This document shows, piece by piece, positions 36,101 to 50,400 of a DNA stretch of 64,000 nucleotides. The position numbers and the translations under genes are program-made. The notes beneath the pieces are model-generated. The model ran no database searches, had not been told where the DNA came from, and saw only the letters and a list, made by a program, of their open reading frames with translations. Positions within the stretch are counted from its first letter, which is position 1, and each line of letters opens with the position of its first letter. The stretch comes from Syngnathus acus (lineage: Eukaryota > Chordata > Actinopteri > Syngnathiformes > Syngnathidae): assembly GCF_901709675.1 (NCBI RefSeq), contig NC_051088.1, positions 20,992,693 through 21,056,692 of the forward strand, given 5' to 3'.

Positions 36101-39100
36101 TTCCCTTCTGAAGCTTCTGGCAAATCTTCAGGAGCTCTAAGTTCACACCTCATTTTCCTCCAACCCTCGTTCCTCCAGGATTGAGAGTGATGAAGACTCA
36201 CATGGGGGTCTCCCATCTGCATCCTCAAGCTCCCTTCAACCAAACCACCAGGAAGGCCCAAATCTAGACCAGGATGAACGTTCAAATCAGCTTTTTAAAA
36301 ACAATATGCCGACCAAAGTGGCTCGTGCAGGGCCCAAGTGCTCCGACAAGATCAAAACGTTTGAGGAGCGAAGGGCGAGCATGAATCTGCCAGCAGTTGG
36401 ATCCATTCCCGAGACCGATGTTGCCGCTCAGAAACGAGCGGCCTTCAAGCAACGAGCCTCCTCGCTGGAGGACAAGATGAGCTACTCGCAACGGGTTCAG
36501 GGCTACCAAAACAAGTTCAGTGAAGAACTGGAAAGGATCAAAAAGCTCGCTGGCAGCGTAAGCATAAGAAAGGCTCGTTCGAGTGAGCCGCTGGTGACAG
36601 ATGAGCTAGGTTCCGTTGACCCGCAAGAGACTAAAAAGACAAACGCGAGGGAGTCGACGACGAAAGGAACGCAGGAACGTAGACCGGAAAGCTTGACTAA
36701 AGTTCCTGAAAAAGCAAAGCCCGACTCAATGACAGACCGAGAGCATTACTCATCACAAGGAAGAATGGGGAATATTAGAGTTGCCATGGAGACAGCACTA
36801 GTTCACCAGTTGCCAGGGCAACTATTGCCAACAGCCACAAAGACCACACTCACCAGGTTTGGAGGGAATCATCTCTTCTGAAGAATGCCTTAAAGGGAAA
36901 GCTAAAACTATCCAATGACTTCATCTGTTTTTTTGTGTTGTGTAATGCAGAAAATCTCCAAATGCTTTGGTTGTCAACTCAGCGGGACGCCAATCACCCA
37001 CGCCTTCCGTCAGCCCGTTTCTCAAAAGGATGAAAGTGGCCATTCCCGCCATCCTGGTGGAAGATGAAACCAGCAAGATTGAATGTGATGCAGGCCAAAT
37101 GGAGATGAATCAAGTGAAAAGTGGCTCTGCGGGAGGTAATTGTTTGATTTGTGACACATTATTTATCGCTTCAGAGGTTTTGTTGCTTCAAACGTTATAT
37201 TAAAAAAAAAAAATGGAATTGTAGCACAGTATGCTGTTAAGCTTAAAGAGAAAGTCACAGCCGATTTTATTTATAAGTGAAAGGGCCCTCCAAATTAGGT
37301 CGATATATTTATAAACAATGTACATTGTAAATGTGGAGTATTTCCTAATTGTTAAATATGTCAAGTTAAAAAAACTGCCTTTATTTTAACTTTTACTTGA
37401 AAATATTAAAGTAAGTATCGAAGTAATGATGTATATAATTGAATACATATTTTAGATTTTACTTCAAAATATTATAAATAAAATAATATAAATATATAAT
37501 AATATAATTATCAACAAGTAGCCCATTTACGTGAAAGTGAAATCCAGAAAAGACTCGTTATTTTCAATTATGATAATATAGTAATTCCAAAAGGTTGTCA
37601 TTTAAATTAAAAATGAACTCTCACTTCCAATGAAGTGGCAAAACCAAGCACGGTTGTTGTTATCTGCTTAATGTAATCATTAAAGTAACTTGTCATCTAA
37701 CAGTCACTTTTTAAGTCCAATTATGTCTAAAGTAATTAAATTACTATTACAATAACTGGTAAAGTACCCAAGTCACTTTTTAGGTAACTGTGGCAACAGT
37801 GATGTGGATGTAGAAATCAAAGTTTAAATCCAAACAAGTAATTTAAAAAAAACAATACCCAGCCAAATAATTTAGTAATTTAAAAAAAAAAAAAAAGTAA
37901 TTAAAAACAAAAACAATACCCAGCCAAGTAATTTAAAAAAACAACAATGCCCAGCCAGCAGAAAGAGTGGTTACCATGGCAACCCATGACAGGCCAAGCA
38001 GCATTGAGAAACCAAATGTGTTGATCGCGTCCATCCTCTCTGTTTACGCATGATGCAGATTTGTCTGCAAATGCAAACGGCCTCACATAGCAGCTTGGGC
38101 CCGTCTTGCCATATTTGGCCCGTCAGTCCACCTTGCTGGAGTATTTTTAGCCACCCGCTTCTTCTTCAGGGTAAATGCACACTGCCTCGTGTCCCCATTT
38201 GAGTTTTTTATCTGGCTTGATGTTCTCCAGGCAGCGCAAGCTTAAATGATTTGCAGGAAGCAACAGCCTTTTGTTTTTTTTCGGAGCTCCCGCGCACAAC
38301 ATCGCGCAGACGTATAATTGATTCATCTTTCCATCATTCATCTGGTGATCTGACATCGATATCATTTGTACAAAAGTCAGTGTGGCAGTCAGGAAGCCAG
38401 GAAGGTCAGATGTTTTATTTACGAGACGCTAGATCAGATGTGAGAGGATGAATGCCCAGAGGAGAATTTATCCTCTGCAAACGTGACTTCACGAGTTGAT
38501 TCAAGATCAGTTGTTGAATTTTTGGACTGGATTTTTAGATTCCATTACAGTAACTATACAGTAGTCAATTTTATTATTTTTTTTATTTTATTTTTTCATC
38601 CGGGCTCCAGATTTTCTTTGTGATATTTGTATGTTGTGCCTGTGCTTGTGTGGCTTTTCCTCTTCCAGTCCTCCAATTTCCATGCAGGTCAATTGAGGAA
38701 TCCAAATTGTGCTTTGCTTAGAATGTAAATTGTTGTTCTCTATTTAACAGTATAGAAAAAGATGGTCTGCTTCATGGGAACCGAGCCCAAGTCAGTCAGT
38801 CAAAATATAAATGCCATGTCATGTTACGTCTAATTGGTTTACGTGTTGCCATTGCCTGGTTTTGTTATTTTTAATAGAAATTAATAATCCGATCGAGTCA
38901 TTATTTGTGCTTTTACAAACGTTTGCGTCAAACCAAGCAAATAAAGCCCAAAAGAGCTTCAGCAGCAGTGCATGAGAAATTTTGTGAGAGTGCCGGTGTT
39001 GCTCCACCATCAGTTAATTCTGACGCAAAGGTTCCAGACAGAGCGTCTGCTCTGGAGCACTGGGAATAAGCGAGTTCATGAGTCAGGCATTAAGAGACTC

Positions 39101-41433
39101 GTTCATAATCCACTTCGTGCACTGCGCACTTCACTATGCTGCCTCGGCTGATTGTTGGACAAATTAAAGTACAGATTGTTCTGATCTAGAATTTTAACAG
39201 CATCTGCTGGTGCTGCTATATTTAGCAACTGAGTAGCAAATACTAAACCAAATGTGGCACTTTCAGTTTGAGATTCAAATATGATTCAAACTAGGTTTCC
39301 GTTAATCTTCCAGAGCAAATTGCGAGTCTCCATGAAGACTACCTGAGTCCACGGGTGGCGGCCATGGAACGCATTTCTACTCCAACTAAAAGTGTCCATT
39401 TTAAGGAGTCTCCCTCTTTCCAGGTAGGGCCCCTCCCAAAGCAGATATAACATCCAGCAAATGTGTTAAGTACTAAATGTTCTGTTTAAAAAAGGTGGAG
39501 CCATGTGACCAAGTCGTGATGGAGGGCCAAGATGTTGTCATCTCTGTAAAAGTTGCCGGGCAGCCCAAACCAATGGTTCACTGGTGATTTGTTTTACGAA
39601 CACAATGGCCAGACGTGACTTCATGCTCAGTTGAATTACCTGCTAGAGACAACGTCACCGTGTTTTTCCATCCCAGGCTAAAGGACAAGATCCCGGTGAA
39701 GACGGGAGGACGCTTCTCCGTGAGGGTGACGGAGGACGGCTCCGATGAGCTCAGGATCATCTCAGCACAGAGGTCGGACGCAGGGCTTTATGTCTGCAAG
39801 CTTGTCAGTGACAACGGAACAAAGCAGGAGGAGTGCAGAATCGAAGTCAAAGGTGAGAGAGCTAAAATCCATTTGAATGGCATTGTGACCAATTTGTCTG
39901 TGCAGTCTCATAGAAATCCTCCTAAAAAAGGAATCAAAGACCTTTCACTGTTAATGCAAGTTCAAAATTTTATCTATGGAGTCTTCTGATGGATGGAGGG
40001 ATGGACGGACAGATGTCTTTCATGTGTCCTCAGTCTGCCCCAGCCAAGGCAATAAAAAATTATTCAAATGTGTGTCCTTGATCATCAGCTGCAGCAGAGT
40101 TACAGCTGAAAATGATCCGAGAGGTGACAGATCTGAAGGTGGAGGCTGGCGAGTCGGCCATGTTTGAATGTGACATCAGCGGACCTTCAGACGTGGATGT
40201 GGATTGGCTCTCCAATGGGAAGCTGATCCAGCCGGCGCTGCTTAATTGCAAGATGCACTTTGATGGTCGCAGGTTAGTTCATTTTTTTTGTTGTTCTGCT
40301 TAAAATCTCATCAGCTTTGAGTGTGTTTCCTTCAGTCTTGTAGAAAATATTATTTATTTATTTATTTATTTAAATGCATTACCGTATTTTCCGCACTATA
40401 AGGTGCACCGGATTATAAGGCGCACCTTCAATGAATGGCCCATGTTAAAACTTTGTCCATATATAAGATATGTACATTTGGCCCGCGGGCTGGACTTTGG
40501 ACACACCTGCTGTAGTGGCTCAATATTGGTCCATATATAAGGCGCACCTGATTATAAGGCGCACTGTCGACTTTTGAGAAAACTGGAGGTTTTTAGGTGC
40601 GCCTTATAGTGCGGAAAATACGGTATTTAAATTTTAGTTTAGTACTAGTTTGATTTTTTTTATACTCTTAATCCAAGTATCTTAACACAGAAATTGCTTT
40701 TGCTGAATTAAAAGTCACCATATAGCTTATTATTTGTCTAAAAGCACATCACATTTTCTTTCAGATGCCGCCTGCTGCTGAATTCAGTGCACGAAGACGA
40801 CAGTGGGACATACACTTGCAAATTGAGCACAGCCAAAGGTAAACAACAGAGCCAATTTGCCTGATTGATGATGATGAAAAATATTAATGAGGCTCATTTC
40901 ATATTCAGACGAGTTGACCTCCAGCGCAAACCTAAAGGTGACCCCCTCCAAGGAGCCGTTGTTCACCCGCAAGCTGGACGTCCTCGAGGTCATCGCGGGT
41001 CGCACGGCCCGCTTGGACTGCAAGGTGAGCGGGTCACCGACGCCACAAGTCACCTGGATGCACTTTGGTAGGGAAGCTCAACTGACTTGCTGCGCTTTTC
41101 TATCCAACTTTCAACACGTGTTCTTCAAAGGAATGCCGTCTTTTCTCCTCTCTGCGCCTTCAGAGTCCAAAGTGGAGGAGAGCGACAATGTGTGCATTCT
41201 CAGCGAGGGCGGGCGTCACTCGCTTGTGATAGCCAACGTCAGCAGTGACACAGAAGGCTTCTATACGGCCGTGGCTCAGAACATTCACGGGAAGGCGGAA
41301 TGCACTGCTGAGCTGTACATCCAAGAGCACAGGGCGGCGGTCTCCTCTCACATGTAAGACGTCAGCATTTCACGTTACCAATAAATAAATAAATAAATAG
41401 ACGGATAAATAAATGAATAAATAAATGGGTACG

Positions 41434-41473
<40 letters not shown>

Positions 41474-44400
41474 CAATTTCCCACTGCAGCTTTATATGAA
41501 AATCATTGACGATACAAATACAACATACGTATTTGAGCCTTTTCTCATGAAAGGAGGAGAGACAATTCTCATGAAAATATCGTTGTCGATGATATATGTT
41601 ATGTAATTATACCAGCCTCCGGAAAAACAACGGTTCAAATAAATCATTTAAATCCTATATGCCATTCCAGCCCACCATCTGTGTACCATATCATACCAAC
41701 TTGATATATAAGCACTTAAAGCTCAAGATAGGCCAAAGCTCTCTACATTTCAAATGCATTAATATAAAACAAGCAGACTATAAAATATGCATAGGAAGGC
41801 ACCGAACATGACCATAAAAAATAAACATGCAAACAGTAAGCTCAGTAAAAATATAAAGGAGATAAACAAACCTAGTGCAACTTTTACACCATCTTACCCT
41901 GCAGATCCAAACTTGAGAAGATGCCATCCATCCCAGAGGAGCCAGAGCAGCTGGAGAGTGAAGTAGTGAAGAGAACCATGCCGGACTTTGTCAAACCTCT
42001 GTCTGACTTGGAAGTGATCGAAGGAAAAGAGGCGGTTCTGAGCTGCAGGGTGACAGGCCTGCCTTATCCGACCATCACCTGGTACCACAACGGAAAGCGC
42101 ATCGAGAGCAGCGACGAGCGCAAAATGACCCAGAGTAAGCAAAGACGCCAGCGGTCATCTTTGAGTTCGAGGAGGCAAATTTGAAATGCGTGTGTCTCCT
42201 TCAGACAGGGATGTCCACACATTGGTCATTCAAGCAACTTGTCACGCTGATGGCGGCGTCTACAAGGCGGTGATCGCGAACAAACTGGGCAAAGCAGCTT
42301 GCTATGCACATTTATATGTTTCAGGTAGCCTCAGTTCCTGCAGAGTTTTTGTTTCTTTTTACAAAATATAAAAATATGTTTGTGCTTTCTGAGCAGATAT
42401 TGTTCCAGATCCCCCTGATGGGCCCCCGATCATAGAGGCCATCACCGGAAAAACGATAAGCCTCAGCTGGAAAAGATCCAAGAAAATAAATCCATCAGAT
42501 GGTAGTGTATATATATTTTTTCAGTCTCCAAAAGAAGTCTGTGAAAGTTCAGTCAATTTATAATGTAGACTTGTATGATGATTTGGGTGCTTTATGCTTT
42601 TCTTACTTCGTTGCAGAGTCGGGTTCCTTGTCTTATGTGCTCCAGCAACAACCTCTGGGCTCCATCCAATGGTCCACCGTAGCTTCCAACTTGAGGGAAA
42701 CCAGCTACACCATTACCAACCTTTCCAAGGGGGTCCGCTACGCTTTCAGGGTCTTGACCTCCACCGGCAAGACGCTCAGCAAACCTTCACCATCCACAGA
42801 TTTGGTCCAGCTCCAGGACAGAGGTCAATTCTTAGCTGATGATGACATTGTAGTGAATGCTTGTTTCTCAGCATTCACACAAAGCACATCTTTGACCTTA
42901 TCTAGGACCTTATTTGAGGAAAGCACCCGTGATCATCGAGAAACCCGACATTGTGTACGTGGTTGAGAATCAACCCGTAAGCATCACCGTCACCCTGAAC
43001 CACGTGCACGCCACCGTCACTTGGAAAAGGTAAAAATGATTCCACTTTCATCTCAACGGTCGCTTAAGTGAATGTGCTGCAAGATGTTGCCGTGGTGTCC
43101 ATCAGGAGGGGCGTGGCTTTGGTCAACAAAGCCGGAGTGTGCGAGATGAGCACGCCGGACGATGATCAACACACCCTGAAGCTTCAGCGCGTCAGAGCCT
43201 TGGACATCGGCCAGCTGGTGGTGATGGCCAGCAACCAGTTTGGCAGCGACCTCTGCACGCTGCAGCTGGTCATGGCAGGTTGGACGACAGCAGATTTGAT
43301 TTCCTTGCTCCAAAGAAGCAAGAACTGTTATTCTTCCTTACTACACAGTGCCACCAAAATTCGAAACCATCATGGAGGATGTGGACATACGTGAGGGAGA
43401 AACCACCCGTCTCGCTGTTGTGGTCGAAGGAAAACCAGATCCAGACATCTTGTGGTACAAGGTACCGGTTACGCCCCTAAAAGTCAGCTTTGAATATTTA
43501 TTGAGATGTTTCGTTGAAATCTTTCACAGGATGATGTGCTTCTCTCAGAGAGCAACTTCTTCACCTTCGTGTACGATGACCCAGAGTATTCTCTCGTGAT
43601 CCTTAACGCCCACACCGAGCATTCGGGCGTCTACACCTGCACGGCCAAGAACCTGGCCGCGTCTAACTCCTGCAAGGCTGAACTGACAGTTCGCACAGGT
43701 CTGGCATGGGATTCCAAAACATCTTTCATAAATGTCGGCAGGCAAACGAACATATGTAAAAGTCTGCATGTTGTCTACAGAGGACAAAGAGGCCATAGAA
43801 CCAGTGGAAGATGAAGGAACCATTCTCAGGAAGATGCGACGCTTGACAGACTACTATGACCTCCACAAGGAGATAGGCAGGTAGGCGTGTGTCCATCCTT
43901 GTGGAGATAAGTCCAAGCAAGCTACGGCTTTCCAGAACTGAAGATGCAGTTATGACTAAACCATAGAACCCCAAAAAGTACACAGACCCAAAGTTGGAAG
44001 GAACGGTTCTCTAAAGTGGATTGTCGTATTGATTTTCTCAAGAGCTTTGGCCAGCAATTTTGTGCAGACCATATCCATGAATGGCCTTTTTCTACATTTT
44101 GACATGCCAGATATTGTCCTACTTTGGACTCCTTCACAGATGCCCAACATTAAGAGTAATGTTTAGTCTTTGCACATCTTCCTAACTAGCAAACAAGACG
44201 GGAATTCAATTTCGAGTTCTTGGCAGAAGAAACATAAAACGCAGCCAAATGTTGTCCATCATAGGGGGACCTTTTCCTACGTGAAGCGAGTGACTCAGAA
44301 GAAGGGAAAGAAGGATTTTGCTGCCAAGTTCACATCCGCACGTGGAAAGAGGAAAGCCCTGGCACTGCGGGAGATGGAACTGCTGTCCGAGCTGGACCAC

Positions 44401-47400
44401 GAGCGCATCGTCTTCTTCCATGATGCCTTTGAGAAGAAGAATTTGGTGGTGCTGATAACAGAGTTGTATCCTTTTTATGTAATTGACAAAGTTATGAAGC
44501 ATCTCAAAGACCAATCCACAATTGTGCAGTCTGGTTTTCCTCAGCTGTGGCTTGAAGGTGTCACGAGGAGATGTTAGAACGAATATCCAGAAGAACGACA
44601 GTCACAGAGTTGGAAGTGGGTTGGCTTCTGCTTTCCCCGACGGTCTCGTGTCACATGACCTTCACGTCATCACTTGTGCATCTCTGCAGATTCGTCGATG
44701 TATTCAGCAGGTGTTGGAAGGCCTTCGCTACCTTCATGAGAAAGACATCGGCCATCTTGACATAAAGGTTAGTCGCCACAGAATATATCAGACGAGTTTC
44801 CGATGACAAGAATTGATCACTCTCGTTGTTATCGGCTTTTAGCCAGAAAACATTTTGATGGCAGCTGCCGGCAGTGACCAGATCCGTATTTGCGACTTTG
44901 GCAACGCCATCAGACTGGAGTCCTCCGAGGAGCACTACTCCAAGTATGGAACGCCGGAATACGTGGCACCAGAGATTGTGAACCAAACGCCGGTCTCTAG
45001 AGCAACAGACATATGGTGAGCTAGCCTCTTACGTGCCTCACTTGCGCCAAAGCACAATCTCATCACCTATCGTCTCTCTACTGCTTCCTATAGGCCAGTC
45101 GCTGTCATTACATATCTCTGGTAAGACATCCAGCAAGTCCACAAATTAAATGTAAGTGTCTCTTATTATGAATCAATGAATCAACCATTCCAGTCTGACA
45201 GGAGTGTCACCATTCACCGGTGAAAACGACAGAGCCACGGTGTTGAACATTCGCAACTACAACGTGGCTTTCGAGGAGAACATGTTCTCTGACCTCTGCA
45301 AAGAGGCGAAGGGGTTTGTCGTTAAGCTCTTGGTGGTGGACCGACTGTGAGTACTCTCAGATGTATTTAACAGTATGGATGGATTTATTTGCGTAAGTAT
45401 GGAACTAAGCTGTTTTGGTTCTTTCAGGAGACCAAGCGCCACCGAGTGCCTTCGTCATTCTTGGTTCAAGGTAGCTGCCAGACGTGTTTTGTTTAAAATT
45501 ATAATTCCGCTTCTTCAAAACAGTGATGACCTTTTATCTTGCAGTCAGAAAGTAACAAGAGCATCTGCACGGCGAAGCTAAAGCAGGTTTTGTCTCGAAG
45601 GCGATGGCAGGTACAACACACGTTTTCGTTATTTATTGAAAAGAAAGAAGGTAGACTGACACAATCTAATGCGATTCAAATAAATATTTGCATCTGCTAG
45701 TATGTGGACAATTCTCATCAGTTTGACGCTGTCATGGAGTTGATGTTTGAACAATAGAGTGGTACCTCGGTTCACAAATTTTATTCGTTCAATTGAGTCA
45801 GTTGCCTTGCTCACGTTATTAAGCACTTTTTGAGTTGTTCACTTTGTTAGAACTCTCATTCCTTTATTAGCCGCATTGCTGCTTTTATTGCCTTGTTGTT
45901 CTTCAGAATCGTACAAATAGATTTTTTTTTCACCAAGCTGTTTTGTGCAGCGAAATTGAAAACACTGGGTTTTTTTTAAATTACTTTGTTCTTTTTAATT
46001 ATAATTAATTAAGCCTCCTAATAACATCATCAAAAGCAATTGGAGCTAAAGACCAATTTAGCCATCCACTCCTCCATGCCGAGACCTTTTGTGAACTGAA
46101 AACAGAGTGTGAACAAACTATTTTTAAGAAAAACTAATTTCTTGAAATTGCAACATCAGAAATAAAAATATTGTTCATTAATACCTTTCACACAGTGAAT
46201 CGTGAGCTTTGTACTTTTGTTAGGGAACAACAAAATCATCTTCATTATGATCTCATTAGATTGTCAAGGTATACCAAATGACGTTCCAGATGATGTAAGC
46301 AGTTCTATATCATTTCTCTCCTGATGTTTGCCCTGCAGCGCTCCCTAATCAATTATAAATCGAAGATGGTGATGCGAACAATCCCCGAGCTACTTAACGA
46401 TGCATCGAGCTATGTGTCCATTGCTGTGGCGAAACATTTAAAAGAAGGCTCCCCGCCACCTTCATCATCCTCCGACTCAGAAGCAGAGGTGGATGAGCTT
46501 CCCTTCATTCCTATGCCGGTATCGATGTTTTTCTCCGGTTCCAGAGTCTCCTTGAATGAGATGCCCGAGGATGAACACGTCACACGGGGGCCCAATGATA
46601 TTGCTGATAGAACTAACAACAACCTTGACACAGCTGGTATCAAAGAAGCTAGTAAAAGCGGGACACATAAACCCCAAAACCCAGACGAAGAGATGATTCA
46701 ACAGACGAAAAGAGCTCTACTTAAAAAAGGATTAAGTACAGAGACGGGTGAGTCTCAGACAAAAGCAAGAAGATCCACAATGAGGAGAGGCAGTTCTGCT
46801 GACTCGGCGTTGCTTCTTCACACTGACCTAGAACAGGGTGACGTCAACCAAACCACAGAAACGAGCGGCAATAGCCTGAAAAAGACAGTTTCTCTTGAAC
46901 TACCCAACCGTAGCCCGAGCCCTGGAATCACAAAAATTAGCCAGGAGGATTACGCCTTGAAACTGGAGCTCATGAGACAACGGCTGCTCAGGGGAGGTAG
47001 CGTGGATAAAAAGATGAGCGGCCTGCGAGGACCCTTATTTGAAACGCTTGGCATGGAAGATGAGCGACAGACAGGGTCTTTGGATCGCAATCTGAGAAGA
47101 TCCCGAGCAGGGCCATCCACGCTCACGCGAGCTGCATCCTCTGAGAGTGCTGGACAAGACACACCAAAGACCAAAGTTTTCCAGAAAAGCGCTTCCTTCA
47201 CTCAAGAAGATTCTGAACCCATGCCCCTTCATCGCAGGTATGGAGCTCCCTTAGAAATCCCATCTGGAGGCACTGAGGGGAAGAAGCTAAAGGAGGCAAC
47301 CTCCATGTCTGCCCTAACAGAACAAACCACGACGGAGTCACCGACGGAGCGCATCTCATTTAGATACCCAACAGCAGAAGTGGACCAACAGCGCAAACGC

Positions 47401-50400
47401 AACAATCAGGAAAAAAGGACCAATATAGAAAAAGTAAATAAAGCAGAAAATGAGCCAAGATCGTCCGCACTCGTTACTCCGATAATTGTGATAGAAGACG
47501 ATGTGGAAGCGCAGGACAGAAGGAAAGCCTATTTAAATAAAGAGAAGGTTACTGAAGATAAAGGAACATCACAAAACACAAAAGCATCACCTGGAACATC
47601 TGACCGAGTGTCTGACAAGTTGAAAGGACATGAGGCCAAAGGCATCGCTCCTTCACCTCAACACCCGGCTGTGTTTGCCAAAGTGGCGACTTCCGATCTA
47701 TCCTCTGCTTCCCCTTCAAACCCGGAGATACCCGGCGTGCCGCGCAACCCGCTACTCCGAACAGATATCAAAGACATTGCCTCGGAGGAGGTCTTTGAAG
47801 CCAGATTCAAGAAGCGGGAGTCATCTTTGACTCGTAGCCTCAAAAAGCTAACCAGGAACAAATCCGAGGAAAAATCACCTACATTGAGCCGTAAGATTGG
47901 CGGTGGAGACGATGAGGTGTACAGGCCAGGGCAGAGGGGGGCCCCCCTCGAAATGGTCTCCCGAGGGCTACAAGAAAAGTCCAAATCAGTTCAAGACTTA
48001 CGGGAAGATAAGGAAAAAGAACCTGGCCTAAGCCTTATTGGCAGGTGGTCGATGCGGGGTAAGAGATCGTCAGTTGATAAAGATGCAGAGAACTCAAAGG
48101 AAAGAAAGAATCAGGAAAAGGCAGCCCCAAAAAGGGTTACCTGGGCAATTGGTCGTAGTAAATCTTTAGACACGAATGAACAGGAAGAAAGACAAAGAGC
48201 AAAAGCTGACGAGTCTGCGGTTTCTGCTATGAGACGCAGGTTCGAGTCCAAAGTGGCTGGAATATCGGCCAAAATAAGGAGCCAGTCCGAGGACAGGAAG
48301 GATAAAACTACAGAGGCGAGTCAGACGGAGCAACAACCGAGGAGGCTCACAGATTCGCCAATCCTAGCAATGCGCCAGATGTTCGAGAATAAACTCGCTG
48401 GAAATACGACAAAAATCCGCAGTCTCTCAGAACAAAGACAAGATAACACCGAGGAGAAGAAGGCACCCCTGTTTTCTCGCCATCGCCACTCACAATCTGA
48501 AGGGCGAGGACTGAAAGGAATGGGCATACCCGAAAATCAACTGGCAAAACAGGCTGGCGTGGCCGCGTCAAAGGAATCCATCGAATCCACTTCCAGTGTT
48601 CAATCTGAGAACGACCGGCGGTCTAGATGGGACAGGTGGGGTCTGACAAAGAGCAAAAAAGACAAAACACCTTCTCAACCTGACCTGATTTTACCCACCC
48701 CAAAAAAGGAAGACACATCCCTCACTCGGACGTTTGTCCGTTCCGCTTCGGATTTCCCGCCGGTGTTCCACATCAAACTCAAAGACCAAATCCTACTCGA
48801 GGGGGAGCAGGTCACCCTCAGTTGTCTCCCTGCCGGAAGTCCCCTTCCTGACATCACATGGATGAAAGGTCTCTTGCTTCCATCCTTGAGCTGATAAAAA
48901 TGCTGTGCCAAAGCTCAAACATTCCAAGTTCAAATTCGTTTTTGTTTTGTATCTTACAGATCGGAAAGCTTTGTATGCAGATGACCGAATCAGTCTGACG
49001 TCCCATCCGGATGGCAGGCAGCTTCTTACGATCCTAAAGTGCAGCCAAAGAGATGCTGGGGTGTACGAGTGCGTGGCTACTAACCCCCTGGCCGCCATCA
49101 CCACCTCTTGTACACTGACGATAGCGTGTAAGTGTCATCAAAACTTTCAATGTAGCTGAACATTGTCGTATACACAATGTGAGACTATTAACCACATAAG
49201 AGTTTGGGGTTGTATCTGAAAAGGAACAAAATCCAACGAGGAACTCGCTGTGAAAATCCCTGAGGAACCGAAAGCCCAACCAAAAGATTTGATCCGGTTG
49301 ATCTGGAGTTGATCATTGACCATAGTCTCATTTGGTAATCTTTCCCCTTTTCCACAACAATTTAAGATGTTCCCAAACGACCCGGAACCCCCGAAGTCCC
49401 TCAGACGTATAACAACACCGCCCTGGTGCTGTGGAAACCGTCCGACACCAAGCCCCCGTGCAGCTACACATTAGAAAGAAAGACGGAAGGTGAAAAATAC
49501 CCTCTTATATTTGAAACTCTAACCTTCATATTTTTATTTCATCTGGCATAATTTACGTTGTGAAGTTTTTCCAAAAAGACGCATTTAACATCTTGTAACT
49601 TCAGGAGATTCAACGTGGCAAACCGTTACCACCGGAGTGGTTGACTGCTACTACAACGTGACTGACTTACCGCAAGGTGACGTGTTCCGGTTCCGCGTGT
49701 TCTGTGTGAACAAGGCAGGACAGGGTCCATCTAGCAACTGTTCAGCTCCAGTCACTTTGGATTCAGCAGGTATTACAGGCTGAAGATGCTTTAAAATATA
49801 GTATGTGCCGTAAAGACATTGGGTTGTTGTGTTTTGTTGTGGTTAGCTGAAGAGGCTTCACCCGTGGTGGCTGTGGTTAAGACCACTGCCGTACCTGGAT
49901 CTCCAGCGTCTCCCTCAAGTCTCCCAATCACATCCACGATGACAAATACAACCTCCATTGTAACAGGTCCTAAAAAGGCAACTTCACCAGTGACATCCCT
50001 TCCTCCTGCAGTACTGCCATTATCCTATCTGGTTCCAAGAACCATAGAGACCTCTTCATCTCCATCGGCAATCACAAATATGCATGATACTCCCAAAACG
50101 AGCTCTAAACTTCCATCTGTACCATTTGTAGCGCCCAAGCTCCAGAGTCCAGTCAACATTGTGTCTCCTATGACCCAGACCCCAAGCATTCTTGCGACTC
50201 CTCCTTCAAGCCCCACCAAACCTGCCTTAGCGGTCACTTACATCCCTACCACCGTAGCTTCTATGGCCCCATCTCCAAGTTCCTTCTCCCCTAAAGTGCT
50301 GCAAACATCCAGCCTGAGCCCCATTGGTGAAGGGGCCTGTACGCCCACCAGAAGCACACCATCCGGTCGCGTCACACCCTCCACGGCTCTGCGCCAAGGG

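Larger units (their letters stand above)
39314..43698 (+). other. speg: speg central Ig/FN3 array upstream of kinase 1
   Basis: In order: linker with LHEDYLSPR and an internal ATG at 39364 (GCCATGG); Ig at 39495-39852 ([26 protein letters not shown]); Ig at 40089-40838 ([31 protein letters not shown]); Ig at 40909-41353 ([23 protein letters not shown]); Ig at 41905-42324 ([30 protein letters not shown]); FN3 at 42397-42823; Ig at 42906-43278; Ig at 43349-43698 ([23 protein letters not shown]). All match mammalian SPEG in order. The arrangement is typical of I-set arrays that bind muscle scaffold partners. Confidence 0.88.

Noticed and set aside
46410-48571. Several minus-strand frames inside the big speg exon
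   Set aside because: Shadows of the 843-codon sense exon.
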